Origin: Candidatus Methylomirabilota bacterium
GTDB taxonomy: Bacteria; Methylomirabilota; Methylomirabilia; Rokubacteriales; CSP1-6
DNA length: 55,576 nt
Assembly (NCBI GenBank): GCA_035936835.1
Contig: DASYVT010000015.1
Span: forward strand, 1 to 55,576
Direction of reading: 5' to 3'
This document shows, piece by piece, positions 11,841 to 21,024 of this stretch (position 1 is its first letter; each line of letters begins with the position of its first letter). Position numbers and translations under genes: made by a program. The notes beneath the pieces are model-generated. The model did no database searches, was not told the origin of the DNA, and saw only the letters and a program-made list of their open reading frames with translations.

Positions 11841-12836
11841 ATGTCCGACACCGCTTGGCCCTTCTACGTCTCGGCAGTGCTCGCAGGCGCAGCGTTCGGC
11901 TACGTCATCCAGCGCGGCGGCTTCTGCCTCATGCGGGCGCTGGCCAACCTGTTCCTCATGGGCGACGCGGCCATCGCGCGCGCGTACGTGCTGGCCCTCC
12001 TCGTCGCCATGGCCTCCGTGCAGGCGCTCTCCGCCGCCGGGCTCGTCGAGTTCCCCATCAGGCCGTTCCACTGGATGTCGAACTGCATCGGCGGGCTCGT
12101 CTTCGGCGTGGGCATGGTGCTGGCCGGCGGCTGCTCGGGCAGCACGTGGTACCGCGTGGGCGAGGGCGCGGTCGGCGCGTGGGTCATCCTGCTGGGCTTC
12201 GCGATGGGCGCCACGACGGTGAGGCTGGGCTTCCTTTCCCCTCTACGCTCCGCTCTCCAGGTCCCCACGATCACGATCGGCGACGCGCCGCCCACTCTCG
12301 CGACGGCGCTCGGCGTCTCCCCGTGGCTCGTGATCGCCGCGCTGTGGCTCGTGGGCGGCATCTGGCTCGCGCGGGCGCGCGGGCAGCCGCAGCACGGCAA
12401 GTGGCCCTGGCACGTCACCGGCGCGGCGGTCGGCGTCCTCATCGCCGCCGGCTGGTGGGCGTCGACCGTTGGCGAGCGGCCCGTCGGGCTGACCTTTGCT
12501 GTCAACACCGGCGAGCTCCTGACCTACCCGCTGGTCGGGTTCCCCAACCGCGTCAACTGGAGCATGGTCATGCTGGTGGCCGTACCGGTCGGCGCTTTCG
12601 CCGCCGCGTGGCCGTCGGGCGATTTCCGCTGGAAGCTGCCGCCCGGGTGGTCCCTCGTGAAGATCTTCTCCGGCGGGCTGCTCATGGGGGGCTCGGCGAT
12701 TCTCGCCGAGGGATGCAACATCACGCAGGGGTTGACGAACGGATCCACGCTCGCGCTCGGAAGCCTCGTCACCCTCGCCTCCATGCTCGTCGGAGGCTGG
12801 CTGACCCTTCGCGCTCTCTACGGCACGACGCGCTGA
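11841..12836 (+). CDS. YeeE/YedE family membrane transporter (sulfur-compound transport)
   Basis: Polytopic inner-membrane protein, 331 aa, with about nine hydrophobic segments. It has the duplicated YeeE/YedE (TsuA-type) layout: IQRGGFCLMRA near residue 27, VLAGGCSGSTWYRVGEG near residue 94, and a late ILAEGCNITQG near residue 291. In the characterised thiosulfate transporter TsuA the conserved cysteines in such motifs contact the substrate, so uptake of thiosulfate or a related sulfur compound is likely; selenium-linked relatives also exist. It is the only plus-strand gene accepted here, and it converges on moeA with a 6-bp gap. The leaderless promoter fixes the start. Substrate is inference. 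Confidence 0.88.
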   Translation: MSDTAWPFYVSAVLAGAAFGYVIQRGGFCLMRALANLFLMGDAAIARAYVLALLVAMASVQALSAAGLVEFPIRPFHWMSNCIGGLVFGVGMVLAGGCSGSTWYRVGEGAVGAWVILLGFAMGATTVRLGFLSPLRSALQVPTITIGDAPPTLATALGVSPWLVIAALWLVGGIWLARARGQPQHGKWPWHVTGAAVGVLIAAGWWASTVGERPVGLTFAVNTGELLTYPLVGFPNRVNWSMVMLVAVPVGAFAAAWPSGDFRWKLPPGWSLVKIFSGGLLMGGSAILAEGCNITQGLTNGSTLALGSLVTLASMLVGGWLTLRALYGTTR

Positions 12837-12842
12837 TCGGTC

Positions 12843-14072
12843 CTAGCGGACCTCGCGAAGCAGAATGACCGGGACGGTTCCGCCCGCCTCGACCGTCGTA
12901 TCGCCCGGCACGACAGCCAGACCGTCGGCGGCGACCATGGAGCGCAAGATCCCCGAGCTCTGATCGCCCGTCAGCCGCGCGCGATAGCCGCTGTCCTCGC
13001 CCACGGACAGCGTCACGCGAAGGTAGCCGCGGCGCCTTCCCGGGTTGGCGATCGGCGCTTCCGCGCGCGCCCCAACGACGGGCCGCTGGAGCCTTGTGTG
13101 ACCGCCGAGCCTCAGGAGGGCGGGGCGCACGAAGAGCTCGAAGGTGACCATGGCCGAGACCGGGTTGCCCGGCAGCGCGAAGACGGGCAGCGCGCGCTTG
13201 CCCGCGGATGGAATGGTCGCGAAGGCGATGGGCTTGCCGGGCCGCATGTCCACGAGCCAGAGGTGCTGCTCCGCGCCGAGACGCTCGAGCGCGGCCTTCA
13301 CGAAGTCGTGCTCGCCGACCGAGACGCCCGCCGAGGAAATCACCAGATCGCAGTCGAGGCCCCAGCGGAGTCGCGTCTCGATGTCTCCCAGCCGGTCAGC
13401 GGCCACTCCCAATGAGATGGGCTCACCGCCCGCCTCGTCGATCTGCGCCATCAGCGAATACGTATTCGAGTTCAAGATCTGCCCCGGTCCCGGGTGCCCG
13501 CCCAGGTCCACGATTTCGTCGCCCGTGGACAGGACGCCGACCCGCGGCCGCCGGAGCACGCGCACCTGGGAGCGGCCGAGCGCCGCCAGCAGACCTATCT
13601 CGGCGGGGCCCAGCAGCCGCCCGCGCTCGAGGACACCATCGCCCGCCCGCATATCCTCGCCCTGGGGGCGGATGAAGTCGCCCGTCTTGACCGGGCGCGA
13701 CACGACGATCGCTCCACCGTCCTTGCTCACGTCTTCCTGGGGAATGACGCTGTCCGCGCCTTCGGGCACTGGCCCACCCGTGAAGATCCGGAAGGCTTCA
13801 CCCGCCCCAACCGCGCGGTCGGTGACGTGCCCCGCAGCGACCCGTCCCGAGACTGACAGCCGAATGGGCGCCCCGGTCGAGGCCTCGCGCGTATCAGCGC
13901 TCCGGAGCGCATAGCCGTCCATCGAGGAGTTGGGCCAGGGTGGAACGTCGAGGCTCGAGACGACGCTCTCGGCGAGCACGCGACGCAGCGCGCGCGTCAG
14001 CGGCACCTGCTCGTCGCCGAGCACGCCCACGCGGGCCAGGATACGCTCGAGGGCTTCCTCTACAGGGATCAC
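12843..14072 (-). CDS. moeA: Molybdopterin molybdenumtransferase MoeA
   Basis: Inserts molybdate into adenylylated molybdopterin, finishing Mo-cofactor. From GTG 14070-14072 the protein is 409 aa and begins VIPVEEALERIL, as family members do. Motifs: PPWPNSSMDGYAL near residue 45, FRIFTGGPVPEGADSVI near 95, STGDEIVDLG near 187, and a late GDQSSGILRSMVAADG. A second GTG (14121-14123) would add 17 residues but would precede the candidate -10 box at 14096-14101. Its likely client here is the molybdenum formate dehydrogenase encoded 20 kb away; the adjacent ActB carries only a molybdopterin-enzyme-like domain without proven cofactor. Confidence 0.93.
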   Translation of the reverse strand: MIPVEEALERILARVGVLGDEQVPLTRALRRVLAESVVSSLDVPPWPNSSMDGYALRSADTREASTGAPIRLSVSGRVAAGHVTDRAVGAGEAFRIFTGGPVPEGADSVIPQEDVSKDGGAIVVSRPVKTGDFIRPQGEDMRAGDGVLERGRLLGPAEIGLLAALGRSQVRVLRRPRVGVLSTGDEIVDLGGHPGPGQILNSNTYSLMAQIDEAGGEPISLGVAADRLGDIETRLRWGLDCDLVISSAGVSVGEHDFVKAALERLGAEQHLWLVDMRPGKPIAFATIPSAGKRALPVFALPGNPVSAMVTFELFVRPALLRLGGHTRLQRPVVGARAEAPIANPGRRRGYLRVTLSVGEDSGYRARLTGDQSSGILRSMVAADGLAVVPGDTTVEAGGTVPVILLREVR

Positions 14073-14095
14073 GCGGGGACCGGGATCACGCGGGT

Positions 14096-14124
14096 ATTGT
14101 ACCGCGGGTCTCGCTCGGGTCACG
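14096..14124 (-). promoter_or_regulatory. Candidate promoter of moeA
   Basis: Minus-strand TACAAT (14096-14101) is a good -10. A partial -35, GTGACC, lies 16-17 bp upstream. The predicted +1 near 14089 gives a 17-nt leader to the GTG at 14072, which is part of the reason for choosing that start. There is no clear Shine-Dalgarno. Confidence 0.4.
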
Positions 14125-14163
14125 GCGGGCGGGCCGGCGGGGGGGCGGGCACCCGGAGACCGG

Positions 14164-15306
14164 CTACTTGGGCTGGCGGAGGACCGGCTGGTACTTCGCG
14201 ATGAACCGCCGCCGGCTCAGTGAGAAGAGCGCGAAAAACCCGGCGGTGATCAGGACCGCGGTGGGCCCCAGCGGGAAGGCGATGTTCTTGTCGAGCGAGG
14301 GGAAGATGATCAGGATGCGCTCGACGAAGATGGCGATCCAGCCCATGAAGAGGATGACCGTGAACACCTTGTGGCGCGTCGGCGGGCGCCCCGTCAGCCG
14401 CTTCAGCAGGTACGCGAACGGAACGAGCCAGCCCACGACGAAGATGGCCCAGGCGATGTGCCCCCACGGCGGGTTGAAGAACCGGTTGAGGAAGAACCGG
14501 GTCTCCACGGGCACGTTGCCGTACCAGATCACGAGGTACTGGGAGAAGAAGAAGTACATCCACATGACGCACATGGCGAAGGTCAGCTTGGCCATGTCCT
14601 GGATGACCGACGGAGTGACCTGAATCACCCCTCGGGCGTTGGCCCGGATCGTCAGGAACGTGACCAGCCCGAATCCCGAGTAGAGCGAGGTGACCACGTA
14701 GTAGCCGCCGAAGAGGCCGCTGTACCAGGCCGGGTCGAGCGACATCATCAGGTCGAAGCCCCAGAGCGACAGGATCACCACGAAGAGAATGAGGAGCACG
14801 GTCGCGAGCCTGTTGCGGCGCGCGTGGGCCTCGGGGGAGTCCGCTCCCGGCGCGTCCTGGGCGAACACCGCCTTGGCGAACATCAGCGCCACCCAGTAGA
14901 GCGCGAGGCTTCCCAACGCGATCCGCAGCGACATGAACGGCACGTTGAGCCAGGCGGCCTTCTTCTCGAGCGGATGGCTGACCCACGAATACAGCGCCGA
15001 CCGTCCGAAGAAGAGGATCACGAACCCGACGAAGGACACCGGCAGGAAGCCCGCCGTCGTGAGTGCCAGGCGCTTGACGGACGGCGACCACCTCGCCTCC
15101 GTCATCTGCATCATCCCGGCCAGCGCCGGGCCCGTGATGGCGAAGCTCGACCAGAAGAGCAGGTTGACGAGGTAGATGCCCCACGTCGCCCGGGGGTCGG
15201 AGCCGAGGACGCCCCAGAGGAAGGCGGCAGCGCCGGCCGCGGCCAGCGCCCAGAGGAGCCCCCCGTGCTGCGGTGAAGGCTCGGCGGCAGCCACCGTCGC
15301 GCTCAT
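14164..15306 (-). CDS. actF: Alternative complex III subunit ActF (NrfD-like quinol-binding membrane subunit)
   Basis: Last gene of the alternative complex III operon, which oxidises quinol and passes electrons to a periplasmic carrier or oxidase. The 380-aa protein is almost entirely hydrophobic with about ten membrane segments, resembles ActC/NrfD, and ends in a basic cytoplasmic tail (LSRRRFIAKYQPVLRQPK). The region with W-S-H-P-L-E-K-K and the conserved histidines is typical of the second quinone-site subunit. Start ATG 15304-15306 overlaps the actE stop by ATGA; codons upstream of it lie inside actE. A 91-bp gap separates its end from the chosen moeA start. Confidence 0.9.
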   Translation of the reverse strand: MSATVAAAEPSPQHGGLLWALAAAGAAAFLWGVLGSDPRATWGIYLVNLLFWSSFAITGPALAGMMQMTEARWSPSVKRLALTTAGFLPVSFVGFVILFFGRSALYSWVSHPLEKKAAWLNVPFMSLRIALGSLALYWVALMFAKAVFAQDAPGADSPEAHARRNRLATVLLILFVVILSLWGFDLMMSLDPAWYSGLFGGYYVVTSLYSGFGLVTFLTIRANARGVIQVTPSVIQDMAKLTFAMCVMWMYFFFSQYLVIWYGNVPVETRFFLNRFFNPPWGHIAWAIFVVGWLVPFAYLLKRLTGRPPTRHKVFTVILFMGWIAIFVERILIIFPSLDKNIAFPLGPTAVLITAGFFALFSLSRRRFIAKYQPVLRQPK

Positions 15307-15809
15307 TTCTGGGCCAGCGTCCTGAGGTAGTTGATCACGTGCCACCGCTCCTCGGCGGACAGCGACTCGCCATAGGACGGCATGACGGCGCCGCCGACCG
15401 AGAGGTAGCTCTGCCAGTAGCCGTCGGTACGCGCCTTCTGGAGGGCGGGATTGGTGAGATCCGCGGGAGTCACGAACTTGGCCGCCACGAGACCGTTGCC
15501 CTTGCCCGAGGCGCCGTGGCAGGGCGTGCAGTACACGACGTAGAGATCGCCGCCCTTCTTGATGGACTCGGGGGTGGCCGGCACCGGGTTCTTCCTTAGC
15601 GACGCGGCCTCGCGCTGCTCCTTCGCGTAGTAGAGCTGGCTGCCGCTCCGAGGGAGACTGCCGGGGGCCATCGCGAAGTTCATCTCGCCGGGCATCACGC
15701 GCTGGGTCTCTGCCATGTCGTGGTTCCACCGGTACACGATGGCCAGGCCCTGGACGCCCGCGACCGCGCCCACGGCCAGGAGCACGAGGACGAAGACGTA
15801 CTTCATCAT
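15303..15809 (-). CDS. actE: Alternative complex III subunit ActE (monohaem cytochrome c)
   Basis: Small c-type cytochrome, 168 aa. An N-terminal hydrophobic anchor/signal (residues 3-28) puts the rest in the periplasm. The single haem site is CTPCH near residue 88, followed by GASGKGNG; a distal Met is available in GGAVMPSYGESLS near residue 142. It passes electrons out of the complex in known systems. Start is the first of two adjacent ATGs (15807-15809), overlapping the actD stop; no lipobox is seen, unlike some ActE proteins. Confidence 0.92.
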   Translation of the reverse strand: MMKYVFVLVLLAVGAVAGVQGLAIVYRWNHDMAETQRVMPGEMNFAMAPGSLPRSGSQLYYAKEQREAASLRKNPVPATPESIKKGGDLYVVYCTPCHGASGKGNGLVAAKFVTPADLTNPALQKARTDGYWQSYLSVGGAVMPSYGESLSAEERWHVINYLRTLAQK

Positions 15810-16312
15810 CGCCTCACCTCCTCCGCCCCCGCGGCGGTCAGGAGGGAGCGGACCTGGTCGGCGGCCTCGGCGGAGCAGGCGACGGCCACCCCGAAGCGGT
15901 CCACGGTGAAGCGCGGGTCGTAGGTCGCCGACGGCTTGAGCTTGGGCAGCCTGCCCAGCAGGAGGAGGGCTGCCAGGGTCGAGAGACCGCCGAAGAGGAT
16001 GGTCAGCTCGAAGGCAATGATGACGAACGGCGGGAAGGACACCGGCGCCTTGCCGCCTGTGATCAGCTCCCACTGGAGCGAGGTCCAGATCGTCAGGAAG
16101 AAGCCTGTCGCCGTCCCCGTCAGGCCGCCGATCAGCGTGAAGAACCGCACCTTGCTGAGCGGCCGGACCTTCTCGATCTCCTCCTCGATCTCCTCGACCG
16201 GCACCGGCGTGTACACGGTCAGCTCCGAGAAGCCCTTGTCGCGGAGCGTCCGGATGGCGTCCAGCGTCGTGTCCACGTGGGCGAAGACGCCCAGCACGTT
16301 GGCCGTGGCCAT
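15806..16312 (-). CDS. actD: Alternative complex III subunit ActD (DUF3341)
   Basis: Membrane subunit of alternative complex III, 168 aa, DUF3341 family. An N-terminal soluble domain opens with VLGVFAHVDTTLDAIRTLRDKG, then PVPVEEIEEEIE. Two transmembrane helices follow (about 63-85 and 100-122), and a C-terminal soluble tail contains YDPRFTVDRFGVAV. The start ATG 16310-16312 lies one base after the actC stop and matches the family N-terminus. Its biochemical role is structural as far as known. Confidence 0.9.
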   Translation of the reverse strand: MATANVLGVFAHVDTTLDAIRTLRDKGFSELTVYTPVPVEEIEEEIEKVRPLSKVRFFTLIGGLTGTATGFFLTIWTSLQWELITGGKAPVSFPPFVIIAFELTILFGGLSTLAALLLLGRLPKLKPSATYDPRFTVDRFGVAVACSAEAADQVRSLLTAAGAEEVRR

Positions 16313-16313
16313 G

Positions 16314-17660
16314 CTAGTGCTGCCCCCCGTGGGCGTGCTTGAGCGGGTGCGCAAGCGTCTCCTTGACCTCGACGATGGACAGCGACGGCATCACCCGGAT
16401 GAAACCGAGGAAGAGGATAAGGAAAAAGGCGAAGGAGCCCACGACGATGGTCGTGTCCGTCACGGTCGGGACGTACGTGCCCCACGTGTACGGGTAAAAG
16501 TCGAACGCCAGACCCAGGACGATGATGTTGAAGCGCTCGAACCACATGCCGATCAGCACCAGGATCGAGACCACGTACAGCGTTATCACGTGGGTGCGCG
16601 GCTTCTTCCAGAAGAAGACGAGCGGCGCCAAGCTGTTGCAGAAGTACTGGAGCCAGAAAGCCCAGGCATACTGCTTGGTCGCCCTGTCGAAGAGCGAGGC
16701 CCGCTCGTAGTGCTCGGCGCTATACCAGGTCGTGAAGGCCTCGCAGAGGTAGAAGTACGTCAGCACGAGGCTCGTGAGCAGGATGAGCTTGGCCATGGCG
16801 TCGAGGTGCTTGTCGACGATGTAGTCGTACCAGTTGAAGAGGTACCGCATCGGCAGCATCAAGATCAGCACCATGGCGAAGCCGGAGAAGATAGCTCCGT
16901 CGACGAAGAAGGGAGCGAACAGCGTCGAGTGCCACCCGGGCACGAGCGCCATCGCGAAGTCGAACGACACGACGCTGTGCACCGAGAGGACGAGCGGGGT
17001 CGCCAGCGCCGCGAAGAGCCCGTAGGCGCGCCGGTAGTGGCGCCACTGCGAGTCCGACCCCTCCCAGCCGAGCGCCATAACGGTATAGACCTTCTTCTTG
17101 AACCCGGTGGCGCTGTCGCGGAGGGCCGCGATGTCGGGCACCAGGCCCACGAGGAAGAAGACCACGCTGATGGTCAGGTAGGTCGAGATCGCGAAGACGT
17201 CCCAGACCAGCGGCGACTTGAAGTTCGGCCAGAGGTAGCGCTGGTTCGGGTACGGCATCAGCCAGTACGCGAACCACATCCGTCCCGCGTGGATCAGCGG
17301 GAAGAGGCCCGCCGTCATGACGGCGAAGACCGTCATGGCCTCGGCGCCGCGGAAGATCGAGGTCCGCCACTTCGCGCGGAAGAGGTACAGGATCGCGGAG
17401 ATCAGCGTGCCCGCGTGCCCGATGCCGATCCAGAACACGAAGGTCGTGATGTACATCGCCCACATCACGGGCGTCCGCTTGCCTGCCGCGCCCATGCCCG
17501 TCCAGATCTGGAAGGCCCACGCGAGCACGCCGCAGCCGAGCGTCGCCGCGACGAGGCACATCCAGGCGAAGTAGCCGTTGCCCGGCATGCCTACCGTCCG
17601 GATGACGTCGCGGTTGACGTCCGCCCAGGTCGGCTGCCCCGGCTGGGTCGCCACGCTCAT
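16314..17660 (-). CDS. actC: Alternative complex III subunit ActC (NrfD-like)
   Basis: Polytopic NrfD-family subunit, 448 aa with about ten helices, thought to hold the main quinol-oxidising site and to relay protons. Recognisable segments: GIGHAGTLISAILYLFRAKWR near residue 83, LFPLIHAGRMWFAYWLMPYPNQRYLWPNFKSP near 125, and HSVVSFDFAMALVPGWHSTLFAPFFVDGA near 235. The C-terminus is His-rich (HPLKHAHGGQH). Start ATG 17658-17660 overlaps the actB stop by ATGA. Confidence 0.93.
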   Translation of the reverse strand: MSVATQPGQPTWADVNRDVIRTVGMPGNGYFAWMCLVAATLGCGVLAWAFQIWTGMGAAGKRTPVMWAMYITTFVFWIGIGHAGTLISAILYLFRAKWRTSIFRGAEAMTVFAVMTAGLFPLIHAGRMWFAYWLMPYPNQRYLWPNFKSPLVWDVFAISTYLTISVVFFLVGLVPDIAALRDSATGFKKKVYTVMALGWEGSDSQWRHYRRAYGLFAALATPLVLSVHSVVSFDFAMALVPGWHSTLFAPFFVDGAIFSGFAMVLILMLPMRYLFNWYDYIVDKHLDAMAKLILLTSLVLTYFYLCEAFTTWYSAEHYERASLFDRATKQYAWAFWLQYFCNSLAPLVFFWKKPRTHVITLYVVSILVLIGMWFERFNIIVLGLAFDFYPYTWGTYVPTVTDTTIVVGSFAFFLILFLGFIRVMPSLSIVEVKETLAHPLKHAHGGQH

Positions 17661-20600
17661 GCCTTGTGCTCCTTGCCTTCGCCGTGGGCCTTGGACTCGC
17701 CCCGCATGACCTTGGCGAGGTACGTCACGCCAGGCCGGGTGCCGAGTCCGTGCAGCACGTGGTAGCTCCGTGGGCTCGCCGAAAGCTTGGAGACCCGGGT
17801 ACCGCCGTCCTTCAGGTTGCCGAAGGTGATGGCCTGGGTCGGGCAGGTCTGCTGGCAGGCCGTCTGGATGTCGCCGTCCTTGACCGCCCTGCCGGCCTCG
17901 CGCGCCTCGTCCTTGCCCTTCTCGATGCGCTGCAGGCACATGGTGCACTTCTCCATGACGCCCAGCTGGCGCACGGTCACGTCGGGATTCAGCTGGAGGT
18001 CGAGCGGCGCGGTCCAGGTGTAGTTGAACCAGTTGAAGCGACGGACGTGGTAGGGGCAGTTGTTGCCGCAGTAGCGCGTGCCGACGCAGCGGTTATAGAC
18101 CTGCGCGTTGAGCCCTTCCTTCGTGTGGTACGCGGCGTAGACCGGGCAGACCGGCTCGCACGGCGCGATTTCACAATGCTGGCAGAACATCGGCAGGAAG
18201 ACATTGGCCTTGCCGGCCCCATTGTGCTCCCAGCGCTCGAGGCGTATCCACTGCTGGGCGCGCCCGTAGGCGACCTGCGCTTTCCCGACGACGGGCACAT
18301 TGTTCTCAGCCGAACAGGCGACGACGCAGGCCTGGCAGCCCGTGCAGGAGTCCACATCCACCGCCATGCCCCAGCGGTACTCCGGGTACTTCACCTTCGG
18401 GTACATGCTCGGGTGGCTCGCGCCCTCCGGGGCCTTGCCGCGCAGCTCCATCTCGCGCGCCGCAGCCAGCCCCACCACCTCGACGATCTCGCGGTTGTCG
18501 TCGTCGAAGGTGGCCTGCGGGATCGCGAGTGGCCTCCGCGCCCCGGTCTTGGCGAGGGAGACCTTCACGGCCAGATGCGGCAGTCCGCCCGACGCGGCTT
18601 CCGGCACCGGGCCGAGCAGGCGCATCGGATTCGCGCCCGTGTTGAGGACTACGTCGTTGGCGGCGTTGCTGCGAAGCCTGCCGCCTCGAGCGAAGGCGCC
18701 CGGGTAGTCGTGCCCCTGCCCCATCGCCACGGCCACCGCCGCCGGGTGCAGCGTGGTCGAGGGCCAGGCGGGCAGCTCGATGGTGCCGTGGGGCGAGGTC
18801 AGCCTGACGATGTCGCCGCGTTCGAGCGCGAGCTTGGCCGCGGTCTCGGCCGGCACCTCGACCCATCCGTCCCAGGCGATCTGCGTCATGGTGTCGGGCG
18901 CTTCCTGGAGCCACGGCTGGTCGGCGCCGCGGCCGTCGTAGAAGCGCGACGAGGGATAGACGATGAGCGCGTGGGAACCGGTGCCCTCGAGCTTCGCGGG
19001 CTCTGCGCTCACGCGGCTCGTGTCGATCTTCGCCGACGTAGGAGCCTGAGCCTGAGCGCGCCAAGCGCCGCCCCGTCTCAATGACTCCTCCCAGAAATCG
19101 GCGAAGGGCTTGCCCGCGCCGTACTCCCGCGCCAGCCCCTGCCACTGCTCCTTGACGTAGGCCTCGAAGCTCGCCCACTTGAGCGGGCCCTTGCCTTCTT
19201 CCGTCCCGAGCGCCTGGCGGCCGACCGACAGCAGGATGTCACCCGCCGCCTTCCCCTCGACCGGCTTGCCGTCGATCACCACGGGTCCCATCGTCGGCTG
19301 CATGAGCCCGATGACGCCGTCCCGCGCCGCGTAGTCGCCCCAGGACTCGAGCGGGTGCAGCGACGGGAGAACGAGCCCGGCCTTGGCCGTGCTGTCGCTG
19401 GGCCGACTGGCCAGGCTCACCACCAGCGGGACTTTGGCAAGAGATTCGACGAAGCCCGACTTGGGCGGCATGCCGTAGACTGGGTTGACGTCGGCCAGGA
19501 TCAGCACCTCGATCTCGCCCGCGGCCATGGCCTTCCCGAGCTTGAGCATGTCGGCGTAGGGGCTCGCCTTGCCGAGCGGCGAGTCGGCGCCGAAACGCAC
19601 GGTCTTCCCGACCGCGCCGACGGCGACATTTAGGAGGTTGACCGCCACGAGAGTCTCCGTGGCCTGAGGCCCTGCCGCGGCCATGCCACCGCCCACCGCC
19701 AGAGCGCCCTTGGCCCCCGCGAAAGCGTGGGCGACGCGCTTGATCGCTTCGGCGGAGACGCCCGAGAGCTCGGCGGCCTTCGCGAGATCCACGCCCTTGA
19801 CCGCGGCGCGCAGCGCGCCCGCGTCAGCCTCCTTGGCCTGGAGCCCCTCGTCGACGATCGCCTTGAGGATCGCCAAGGCCAGGAGCCCTTCGGTGCCAGG
19901 GGCATTGCGCAGCCATTCGTCCGCGTTGGCGGCCGTCATGGACTGGCGGGGTTCGACGGCGACGAACGTGCCGGCGCGCCCGCGGCCGAGCGCGTGCATC
20001 TTGGCAAATGAACCGGCGTAAGAGACCGGGTTGAGCCAGGTCTCGAGGAAGTCGGCGCCGAAGGACAGCAAATAGCCCGCGTCCTCGATGGCGTAGTGCG
20101 GGATGGCGTCGCGGCCGAAGGTCGCGCGGTTGGCCGCGCGGAGGGCTTCGTAGCCGAGCGGCTCGTACGCGATGCGCGCTCTCGCGCCGAGCGCGCGCGT
20201 CCATTCGTCCATGAGCCGCCCGAGGCTTCCCGTCTCGAGGGCGCTTACTAGGGCGATCCGGCTCCCCTGCCGTCCCTTGACGAGCTCCGCCAGCTTGCCT
20301 GCGAGCTGTTTCTCGGCCTCATCCCAGCTTACCTGCTTGCCGGCCTGGAGCGGGCCGCGGTAGCGGTCCGGGTGGTACAGCCCCTGGAGCGCGGCCTGGC
20401 CACGGATGCAGAGGGCGCCCGCGTTGACCGGGTGGTCGGGATTGCCCTCCAGCTTGATGACCCGCCCGTCGCGGTTCTTGACGACGAGGCCGCAGCCCGC
20501 CGGGCACTCGCGGCACACCGTGGAAAAATACGAGGCCACGCCCGGCACGATCCCGTCAGGCGGGACCACGTATGGGATCAGCTTCTGCGAGACGCGCCCC

Positions 20601-20698
20601 AGCAGCTCGTCGGCGTCCTGGCCGCAGCCGCCCGCGGCCACGGCCGCCCCGGAGGTCGCGACGATCTTGAAGAATGACCGGCGATCGATCCCGCTCAT
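17657..20698 (-). CDS. actB: Alternative complex III subunit ActB (Fe-S / molybdopterin-like subunit)
   Basis: Periplasmic Fe-S subunit, 1013 aa, a fusion of a molybdopterin-oxidoreductase-like domain (about 45-700) and a ferredoxin domain (about 745-970). It starts with a Tat signal (RRSFFK at 6-11) and a lipobox-like AAGGC ending at Cys25. CRECPAGC near residue 58 is the N-terminal cluster motif. The C-terminal half has four cysteine groups: CTGCQACVVAC, CQHCEIAPCEPVCP, CVGTRYCGNNCP and CTMC...CQQTCP, which in known complexes hold three 4Fe-4S clusters and one 3Fe-4S cluster. Known ActB proteins lack bound molybdenum cofactor. It is first in its operon; no pentahaem actA precedes it. Confidence 0.94.
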   Translation of the reverse strand: MSGIDRRSFFKIVATSGAAVAAGGCGQDADELLGRVSQKLIPYVVPPDGIVPGVASYFSTVCRECPAGCGLVVKNRDGRVIKLEGNPDHPVNAGALCIRGQAALQGLYHPDRYRGPLQAGKQVSWDEAEKQLAGKLAELVKGRQGSRIALVSALETGSLGRLMDEWTRALGARARIAYEPLGYEALRAANRATFGRDAIPHYAIEDAGYLLSFGADFLETWLNPVSYAGSFAKMHALGRGRAGTFVAVEPRQSMTAANADEWLRNAPGTEGLLALAILKAIVDEGLQAKEADAGALRAAVKGVDLAKAAELSGVSAEAIKRVAHAFAGAKGALAVGGGMAAAGPQATETLVAVNLLNVAVGAVGKTVRFGADSPLGKASPYADMLKLGKAMAAGEIEVLILADVNPVYGMPPKSGFVESLAKVPLVVSLASRPSDSTAKAGLVLPSLHPLESWGDYAARDGVIGLMQPTMGPVVIDGKPVEGKAAGDILLSVGRQALGTEEGKGPLKWASFEAYVKEQWQGLAREYGAGKPFADFWEESLRRGGAWRAQAQAPTSAKIDTSRVSAEPAKLEGTGSHALIVYPSSRFYDGRGADQPWLQEAPDTMTQIAWDGWVEVPAETAAKLALERGDIVRLTSPHGTIELPAWPSTTLHPAAVAVAMGQGHDYPGAFARGGRLRSNAANDVVLNTGANPMRLLGPVPEAASGGLPHLAVKVSLAKTGARRPLAIPQATFDDDNREIVEVVGLAAAREMELRGKAPEGASHPSMYPKVKYPEYRWGMAVDVDSCTGCQACVVACSAENNVPVVGKAQVAYGRAQQWIRLERWEHNGAGKANVFLPMFCQHCEIAPCEPVCPVYAAYHTKEGLNAQVYNRCVGTRYCGNNCPYHVRRFNWFNYTWTAPLDLQLNPDVTVRQLGVMEKCTMCLQRIEKGKDEAREAGRAVKDGDIQTACQQTCPTQAITFGNLKDGGTRVSKLSASPRSYHVLHGLGTRPGVTYLAKVMRGESKAHGEGKEHKA

Positions 20699-20930
20699 TC
20701 ACCTCTCCCTGCTGCGGCAATTCCGGAGGCGGCCGAACTGCTGCGGTGATAAAACGGGGGCGCTTGGATTCCGGAGGTTGAAGCTGGGACGGAAACGGCG
20801 AGCTCACGGACCATCTACGCTCGTACGCTCCTCGCGCGGCATCGCGCAGGCAAGACATGCGCTTCCAAGACGTGCGATCCAAGCTGGCCGGTAAACGGAA
20901 CGACGAGGCTCCAGGCTCGCGGCCTTGTGA
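20699..20930 (-). other. 5' leader of the act operon
   Basis: About 230 bp without a credible gene. It holds a strong Shine-Dalgarno (GGGAGAGG) just before the actB ATG and two short repeated words: CTGCTGCGG (twice) and ATTCCGGAGG (twice, on the plus strand). No cytochrome remnant with a CxxCH motif is visible, so there is no trace of actA. I see no riboswitch. Confidence 0.5.
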
Positions 20931-20959
20931 ACCCTATCACGCGGGAAAATCGAGGTCAA
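20931..20959 (-). promoter_or_regulatory. Candidate promoter of the act operon
   Basis: TTGACC (20954-20959), 17-bp spacer, TAGGGT (20931-20936). The -35 and spacing are good and the -10 is weak. The predicted start near 20924 gives a leader of about 226 nt. It separates the act genes from hemL, the last gene of the upstream run. Confidence 0.5.
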
Positions 20960-21024
20960 TAGCGATGTCCGGCCAAGGTGCCCTGCGGGCCCCAGCCGGC
21001 CCCAACGTTCCGATGTCGACCGGC

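Noticed and set aside
17657-20698. A second molybdoenzyme such as nitrate or polysulfide reductase
   Set aside because: The fused molybdopterin-like plus ferredoxin layout and the actC-actD-actE-actF neighbours identify ActB of alternative complex III.
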